Made by a program: the position numbers and the translations under genes. The notes under the pieces were generated by a model. The model saw nothing but the letters and a program-made list of their open reading frames with translations. It was not told the origin of the DNA and made no database searches. From Hansfordia pulvinata (lineage: Eukaryota; Ascomycota; Sordariomycetes; Xylariales), in the NCBI GenBank assembly GCA_006538405.1, contig BJKQ01000014.1:682001-746000 (forward strand): a stretch of 64,000 nucleotides of DNA, in the 5' to 3' direction. Of this stretch, positions 58,673 through 64,000 are shown piece by piece; within the stretch, counting starts at the first letter, position 1; every line of letters starts with the position of its first letter.

Positions 58673-61633
58673 CTACGACTTCTCGTACGCGCAACGCCCG
58701 CACATGCCGCAGTCGGGGTGCACATGTCGTGGTTGGGGCCGAGGAGGCGGAACTCGAGCTCGGCTTGCGAGCCCTTCCAGATGATCTGACCGCCAGGCCC
58801 GATGCCCACGCCGCTGCTGCGGGGGCAGCCCGGCTGCTGCTGCTTCTGCCGCTGTTGTTGTCGTTGTTGTTGTTGTCGCCTCTGCCGCTGTCCTCCGCGC
58901 TGACACCGCTGACGCTGCTGCGGGCGGCGACGTCGGGGCCGGGGCTGCGGTGGTGGTGGCGGTGGTGGTGTTGCAGAGCGGGGTTCGCGCGGTGCGGCGA
59001 CGGGGGGGAAGGGGGGACAGCGACAGCGGGGTCAGTCTGCCCCTCTCTCTCCCCGGCTCGTCTTCTTGGTCGTCGTCGTCATCGTCGGCGTCGACGGGGT
59101 CCAAGTAGCCCGGGCGGCGCCCACGAAGCGGGAGGCGCTGCTGCTGCCCGGCCGGGGCGGCGGCGGCGGCGGCGGCGCTCAGGATGGGCGGGGCTGTCTG
59201 CTGGTGGTGCTGGTGTTGCTGTTGAGGAGCCGTCGTCAGGTGTTGTCCTCCGAGGTTATAGTGGGCGAGGTGGTCGGCAGAAGTAGCAGGAGCAGCAGCA
59301 GCAGCAGTAGGGCCAGGAGAAGACGTCAACGACGACGACGTCGCCGTCGTGCTGTAAGAGTGGTCGATGCTGCCGCGGACTTGCTCGGCGGACCTGCCCT
59401 TCAGGTGAATCTTGGCCGTGATGCGGTGCTGGTCGCGGGACTTTGCGTCGCGGAAGCCGGCGCCGCAGCCGCACTGGAACGGGTGCGTGCTGGCCGGGTG
59501 CTTCTTGGGCAGGCGCTTCTGCTGCTGCTGTTGCTGCTGTTGCTCTCCTCTGCCCGGTGCCGCAGTCGCAGTCGCGGTCGTGGTGGTGGTGGTGGTTGTG
59601 CTGCTGCCATCGGTGTACAGGTGGTGTTGCTGCTGGAGCTGCTGCTGGAGCTGTTGTTGGTCTTGCTGGGGTCCTCCGGCGGCGGCGGCGGCAGCGGCAT
59701 GTCGGGAAGATTGCATCGATGACGAGACTGGGGCCTGTTGCTGCTGGTGGTGGTGCTGCTGCTGCTGCTGCTGGTGGTGGTGATCTTGAGAGACGACGAC
59801 GGCGGAGCCCAGGGCGGCGCAGTGCCGGCTCGTCTGGCGGTGGCGCTCGAGGGCGGCGTCGTTGATGAACATGGCGCCGCACTGGCAGCGCGGGAGAGTC
59901 CCCGCTAGGGTGGTCAGGGATGCTGCCTCGGACGGGGTCGGGGCGAGCACTGCTGGTGCTGCTGGGGCCGCCGGCGGGGGATGAGGAGAAGGATGAAGAG
60001 GCGGGGTTCGATCGCGTCCGGCGGCGGGACGGTCGCGGCGCTCGCGCTTGCGGCCCCTGTTCTTCCTCGGCTTCGCCGTGTTGCTGGCGCCGCCGAGCAG
60101 GAGAGCCTCGGCGCGGGCGGAAGCTGGGTGCTGCGGCGGCTGCGGCGGCTGCGGTAGGAGGCGCATCATCGGGAGGTGAGCAGGCGGGGCGGGAGGGAGA
60201 GTAGTAGTAGTAGCACCACCACCACCACCACCACCACCACCACCACCACGTCGTCCGCCGCCGCCGCCGCCGACTCCGCCGCGGGGCCCGCTTGGGACGT
60301 TGGGGGAGGGGACCTGGGGCAGGGGCGTGGGAGCCGCGTGCTGCTTGGTGGTCAGGCGGTGCTGGTGCAGGGACGTCTTGTCGAGGAAGACGCGCCCGCA
60401 GTTGCAGTTGAACAGGCGGCCTTCTGTGCCGGGAGGGTTGGCGGAGGCGGCCGCGCCCGTGTTCGTGGACATGGTGGCGGATGTTGCAGCAGTGGTGATG
60501 TCGACTGTGTCGATGGTATTGTTGTTGCTGTTGTTATTGTGGCTGCCAGGCGAGACTGGGTTGGTGGGGAGAGAGTCGCGGAGGAGTCTCTCAATGTCCC
60601 TGGCAGTCGGGGTGGTGGTGGTGATGGGTTGGTGAGAGGGAGGTGAGGCGGCGGCGGCGGAGATGCTGCTACCGTGCTGCTGCTGTGCGGCTGGGTGGTA
60701 TCCTCGCGACGAGGTGGCCCTGCCGTCGGTGGCGGTCGTCGAGAGGTTCTTCTGCTGGGTGGTCGAGGTCGGGGCTCGGCGAGAGGCGCTGCTGCGCTCC
60801 GCCGTCGGGTTCCTGGCCGCGAGGACGGCGGGAGGCTGCTTGTGGTGGTTGTTGACGACGACGACGCAGTGGCGGTGGTGGTTTTGGATCGCCTGCCACG
60901 AGTCAAAGTGCTCGCCGCAGATGCAGGTGAGGAAGTTCTCTGCCGACGCCGATGGCTCTCCTTCTTCTTCTTCGGATTCGTCTTCTTCTTCGGATTCTTC
61001 TTCGGATTCTTCGGGTTCTTCTACTTCTTCCGGGTCTTCTGGTTCAGCCGATGCTGACGGGTCTGAGCTGTCGTTGCTGCGGCTCTTTGGGTGTTGCGGG
61101 CTCGCAGGTTCCTCGAGCAACAGCGAGGAATTTATTCCACTGGACTGCTGCTGATGCTGCTGTTGGGCTTGAGGGTACTGCTGCAAGAGGCTTCCGAGGC
61201 TGTTGTCCTCTTCCTGGCTCTCGCTCTGGCTCTGGATTAGGGATTGGGGCGCGGGCTCGGCCGTCACTGCTCTTGGCTGGAAGCCCTCTTCCTGCTCTCT
61301 GTGGGCGGGCGGGACTCGAGGCCTTCGCGTGGGCTGCATCAACGACGGGCGGGCTGCCACCGCGTGTCCCTGTCCCTGTCCCTGTCCCGGTCCCGGTCCC
61401 GGTCCCGGTCCCGGTTCCTGTCCCTCTGGTGGGGGAGGCTGAGGCTGGAGGCTCTGCGCGCGGGTCGACGACGTCGTCTCCCGACCGCGCTGAGTCATCG
61501 AGTAGGACGAGGAGGGCGAAGGGAGCGAGGAGGACGATGAGGGCAGGCTTCCAGGGGTTCGCTGCGTGCTCGGGGGCTGACCCATCGTCGGGGCTTGGTG
61601 GCGACGGTCCTGGTGAGAAGAGGGTGGGGGCAT
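58673..61633 (-). CDS. Large low-complexity protein with four CxCG zinc fingers
   Basis: Single open frame of 986 residues, not identified as a named gene. It has four spaced finger-like segments: FLTCICGEHF...QNHHRHC (about 233-256), FNCNCGRVF...HQHRLTTKQH (about 402-427), PRCQCGAMF...ERHRQTSRHC (about 579-602) and FQCGCGAGF...DQHRITAKIH (about 716-742). All share C-x-C-G-x2-F, then H-x4/5-H (or C). The C-x-C spacing differs from classical C2H2 fingers (C-x2/4-C), but the Phe and the His pair fit a C2H2-like fold. Between them lie Gln, His, Ala, Gly, Thr and Pro homopolymers, an acidic block (EEESEEEDESEEEEG) just before finger 1, and a basic NRGRKRERRDR patch. A nuclear regulator is the likeliest role. 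It ends with a cysteine cluster (CGMCGRC). ATG 61633 is the first of the frame; a Met 16 codons later is an alternative start. Confidence 0.75.
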   Translation of the reverse strand: MPPPSSHQDRRHQAPTMGQPPSTQRTPGSLPSSSSSLPSPSSSYSMTQRGRETTSSTRAQSLQPQPPPPEGQEPGPGPGPGPGQGQGQGHAVAARPSLMQPTRRPRVPPAHREQEEGFQPRAVTAEPAPQSLIQSQSESQEEDNSLGSLLQQYPQAQQQHQQQSSGINSSLLLEEPASPQHPKSRSNDSSDPSASAEPEDPEEVEEPEESEEESEEEDESEEEEGEPSASAENFLTCICGEHFDSWQAIQNHHRHCVVVVNNHHKQPPAVLAARNPTAERSSASRRAPTSTTQQKNLSTTATDGRATSSRGYHPAAQQQHGSSISAAAASPPSHQPITTTTPTARDIERLLRDSLPTNPVSPGSHNNNSNNNTIDTVDITTAATSATMSTNTGAAASANPPGTEGRLFNCNCGRVFLDKTSLHQHRLTTKQHAAPTPLPQVPSPNVPSGPRGGVGGGGGGRRGGGGGGGGGGGATTTTLPPAPPAHLPMMRLLPQPPQPPQHPASARAEALLLGGASNTAKPRKNRGRKRERRDRPAAGRDRTPPLHPSPHPPPAAPAAPAVLAPTPSEAASLTTLAGTLPRCQCGAMFINDAALERHRQTSRHCAALGSAVVVSQDHHHQQQQQQHHHQQQQAPVSSSMQSSRHAAAAAAAGGPQQDQQQLQQQLQQQHHLYTDGSSTTTTTTTTATATAAPGRGEQQQQQQQQKRLPKKHPASTHPFQCGCGAGFRDAKSRDQHRITAKIHLKGRSAEQVRGSIDHSYSTTATSSSLTSSPGPTAAAAAPATSADHLAHYNLGGQHLTTAPQQQHQHHQQTAPPILSAAAAAAAPAGQQQRLPLRGRRPGYLDPVDADDDDDDQEDEPGRERGRLTPLSLSPLPPRRRTARTPLCNTTTATTTAAPAPTSPPAAASAVSARRTAAEATTTTTTTTAAEAAAAGLPPQQRRGHRAWRSDHLEGLASRARVPPPRPQPRHVHPDCGMCGRCAYEKS

Positions 61634-63354
61634 GGGTTGTGGGCATTGATTGGGAAAAAACGAGTGGTGGCGAGGGAGTGGGAGGGAACGAGAAGAGGAG
61701 GGGAGGTGAAGACAAGAAATACATCACCCCGCGGGGGAGAGAGAAAAGAGACGAGACGAGGTTCGGTTCCTGGACAACAGACGGAACACAAGACTCTACG
61801 CGGAAGCGGGGGGAGGAAGAGAGAGAGAGAGAGAGAGAGAGCACATGGGATGTTTCTCGTTCAAGCTCACCACGCATTCAATGCCTGTTCCTTTGTTTCC
61901 CGCTTGTTCGGCCCCGGAAGCCAGAACGTCGGGAAGAGAGAGGGAAGAAGAAGAAGAAGAAGGAAAAAAAACAAAAAACACAAACATTCCGCCGCCTTCT
62001 CCCGGGATTCCCGCCCTTGCACCCGCCGTACGTACTTACGTTTGTTTCGGTGGCCACAGCCGCCATGCGGGCACCCGATGAATGAATGATACATGCGCCT
62101 TGCGGGTTTGGCAAACACAGTCAGTCTCCCTCACTCTTACGTGCGCGCCCTCCCCCCTTTCTTTTATTCCGCTTCTCTTCTCTTATCTTCTCTGGAAGAA
62201 ACTCTGGGTGGTGAGATATGAACCAATCGATCAACCCTCCCCCCCCTTTCCCACGAGCAGCTCGCTCCGACGCTGCGTTGCACAGACGGGAGACAGAGAG
62301 AAGACCATTATCCGATGGCCCTGGCAAGAGCCTCATGACTTTTCTTCTTCTTCCTGTCTTCCCGCTTGGCGGCTCGCGGTTGGCATACAAGTACAAGGTA
62401 CGAGACCCTGACCCTGTGCCATGGTGTGTCGGAAACAACACCCCTTCCCCTCGTTGATTTTTCCCACAGGCTGGACGGGCGTGGATGTCGCTCTGTGGGT
62501 TGTTGTTCTCTTGTATCACTTGAGCCGGTTTGTCCGCTCCACCCCGATCGAGTGACGGATAGGGTCTGTACCTTTTTATTGAATGATGTGTGTCCAGGTG
62601 TATTGTGTTTACCTACGTTACATGTGCGCAACGCTGACAGTAGTTCCCTGCCGCCCGCCCGAAAGGGGATGCGAGCAGCTCTGATTGAAGACGCGGCCGG
62701 CAGGTAAGTAGAGTACATAGTCAAGGGCATTCTATCGTAAAAGCACGTTCTATCTGTTCTGGTCAGAATCTTGGGTACTCTGCCTGCCTTGTACATGCGT
62801 GTGTTCGGCCCCCCCATCCACATGTGGCAGCCAGAGTTTGCTTCTAACAACGGTTCATCCGATACTGCGACTTGAAAAGACAAAGGGGGGGGGGGGGGGC
62901 AGAGATTGAATACACAGGTAGGTAGTTCTATTTTTGCCGCAATAGCATCGGAAGTAGGGGGGCCCTTCACACGTTTGCACCTCTCCAGTGTGGATGCAGA
63001 GCCGTGTTGAGTTCTGATCTCAGCAAGTCAAGCCAAATCAAGACCTCGCGCTGAGGTAGGGTAGGTACCCATGTAGTCAAGGGTGAGGCCGGATGAGATG
63101 CTGGACTCCAACCCGCTTTGATGGACAGCCGTCGCAGGGCTCTTGCGTCCTGCCTGAGAATGGATTGCAGGCAACGCAAACCCTCGCCTGTGCAACCTAT
63201 GCACTCATATACCCAAGAGCAATGTTGGTTCAGATGGCGCATTCAAAACCTGCGCACAGATAATCTCTAGCGCTTGGTCTGTCAAAAGAGAAGAGATATA
63301 TGACCTTTTTGGCGCATCTTTCCGCATCGTTTGACGAGTCAACCGAAATCGCAA
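61634..63354. other. Promoter-side spacer before tRNA
   Basis: The part near 61640-62180 contains GA, GAA and C/T runs, including (GA)n at about 61818-61841, and is probably the leader and promoter of the zinc-finger gene. A poly-G run lies at 62885-62899. No other gene supported. Confidence 0.55.
62885..62899. repeat. Poly-G tract, 15 nt
   Basis: An uninterrupted G run in intergenic sequence. Confidence 0.92.
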
Positions 63355-63449
63355 GGCGCTGTGACCGAGTGGTTAAGGTGATGGCCTGCTATCTCGATAG
63401 TTGTTAGCCATTCTCTTCGGAGGCGTGAGTTCGAATCTCATCGGCGTCG
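63355..63449 (+). tRNA. tRNA-Ser(GCU) with a 14-nt intron
   Basis: Acceptor stem GGCGCTG (63355-63361) pairs with CGGCGTC (63442-63448), with two G-U pairs, and G is the discriminator. The D arm carries the A-box-like TGACCGAGTGG. The anticodon stem is ATGGC/GCCAT (63381-63385, 63407-63411), the loop CTGCTA-A, anticodon GCT at 63388-63390. The intron is 63392-63405, placed after nucleotide 37 as is canonical for eukaryotic tRNA introns. A long variable arm (TCTCTTCGGAGGC) is expected for serine tRNA. The T arm is GTGAG-TTCGAAT-CTCAT. CCA is not encoded. The anticodon reads AGC and AGU codons. Confidence 0.95.
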
Positions 63450-63458
63450 ATTTCTTTT

Positions 63459-63468
63459 GTTTTTTTTT
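63459..63468 (+). terminator. RNA polymerase III poly-T terminator
   Basis: A run of at least nine T about 10 nt downstream of the tRNA, after a shorter TTTCTTTT, is a standard Pol III stop. Confidence 0.85.
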
Positions 63469-64000
63469 CTTCCAGTCGGTCCCCTCTATTTGTGCCTCGT
63501 AAACTCGGTTCTTCCAAAACGTTCTCGTTCCAAACTACCTTGCCGGCCCCCCGTGAATCACAACCATGTTTTCTTTTTCTTTGTTGCTTGCTGTCGGCAG
63601 CTTCCGTGCGAGTGGAGAACTCGCTTACCCGTACGGGTAGGGAGAAGTGACGACACCTCCCGGAAAGCTTTCCTGAACATGATTGTCTCCATGTGTCACA
63701 ACAGTACAGCTACAGTAGAAGTATACAGACCGCCAAAGGGAGCGCGCCGCTTGAATATAGGAAATAAGATCAATTCCCCTGCTTTATACGCTAACCTGTT
63801 AGCCATCGTCAGGACTGCCCGCCTTTGCTGACAGGAATCTCATCTGCATAGTCGAGCGCATTTCTCCCCCCCTCTAGCTGGCAAGTCACCCGACTCAGTG
63901 TTCTCTCCCGCAAAGACAGATGTCGGGTCACGCGAGGGCGAAGTACTTGTGGTGACTGCTGAGTCGCCCTCATGCACCTGCCAAAGTGACATCACAGCAG
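63469..64000. other. Right end, no gene seen
   Basis: The last 530 nt have a 124-codon frame opening at 63457, but it begins in the poly-T terminator and shows no motif. I do not support a gene here. Confidence 0.55.

Noticed and set aside
60952..62085. 377-codon plus-strand frame opposite the zinc-finger gene
   Set aside because: Leucine-run and PVPVPV segments arise from the complement of Glu/Gly/Pro repeats; it also runs through GA repeats.
1..64000. CRISPR arrays, insertion sequences, phage or plasmid origins
   Set aside because: The DNA is fungal nuclear. The tandem repeats are simple satellites without spacers, and no transposase or reverse transcriptase motif was seen.

Overview
The window is nuclear DNA of a filamentous ascomycete. 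The genes have short GT-AG introns (about 50-120 nt) with CTAAC/CTGAC branch-like motifs, coding DNA is GC-rich, intergenic spacers are long (up to 5 kb), and the gene families are fungal (LSB6, TMS1, BST1, RKM5, AIM41, MCH1). I infer a member of the Sordariomycetes; Hypocreales is a weaker guess. Nothing suggests a bacterial, plasmid or viral origin.

Layout from left to right. 1-3129 has no supportable gene. 3130-4231 (-) is a low-complexity basic/Ser-rich candidate gene. 8716-9891 (-) is a secreted cutinase-family esterase. 12447-14989 (+) is the type II phosphatidylinositol 4-kinase LSB6. A 5 kb spacer follows. 20155-21806 (+) is a many-exon LaeA-like methyltransferase. 23195-23863 (+) is mitochondrial AIM41, convergent with the MCH1-like transporter at 24392-26214 (-). 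28305-29821 (+) is TMS1/SERINC, convergent with the mismatch-repair gene PMS1 at 30778-34226 (-). A 5.3 kb spacer follows. 39547-43042 (+) is the GPI inositol-deacylase BST1. 45333-46105 (+) is an unknown secreted protein. 49800-52120 (+) is a secreted GMC oxidoreductase, convergent with the ribosomal-protein lysine methyltransferase RKM5 at 52530-53805 (-). 55884-58095 (+) is a long-chain acyl-CoA synthetase (FAA1 type), convergent with a giant low-complexity protein carrying four CxCG zinc fingers at 58673-61633 (-). A tRNA-Ser(GCU) with a 14-nt intron lies at 63355-63449 (+).

The genes do not form a pathway cluster. Most are housekeeping: lipid signalling and activation, GPI-anchor remodelling, DNA repair, ribosomal protein modification and transport. 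Two secreted enzymes and one unknown secreted protein are accessory. Exon models were built by hand from splice signals and reading-frame closure. Six coding models close exactly (LSB6, PMS1, BST1, GMC, RKM5, FAA1).

Four other genes (cutinase, methyltransferase, MCH1, the 45.3 kb secreted protein) close only if one base (two in MCH1) is restored. Each missing base can be placed in a G, C or T homopolymer. This looks more like assembly undercalling than gene decay. The most interesting biology is the four-CxCG-finger protein, the microsatellites in and upstream of PMS1, and the intron-rich methyltransferase with a probable GC-AG intron. I did not find a convincing new multi-gene system.
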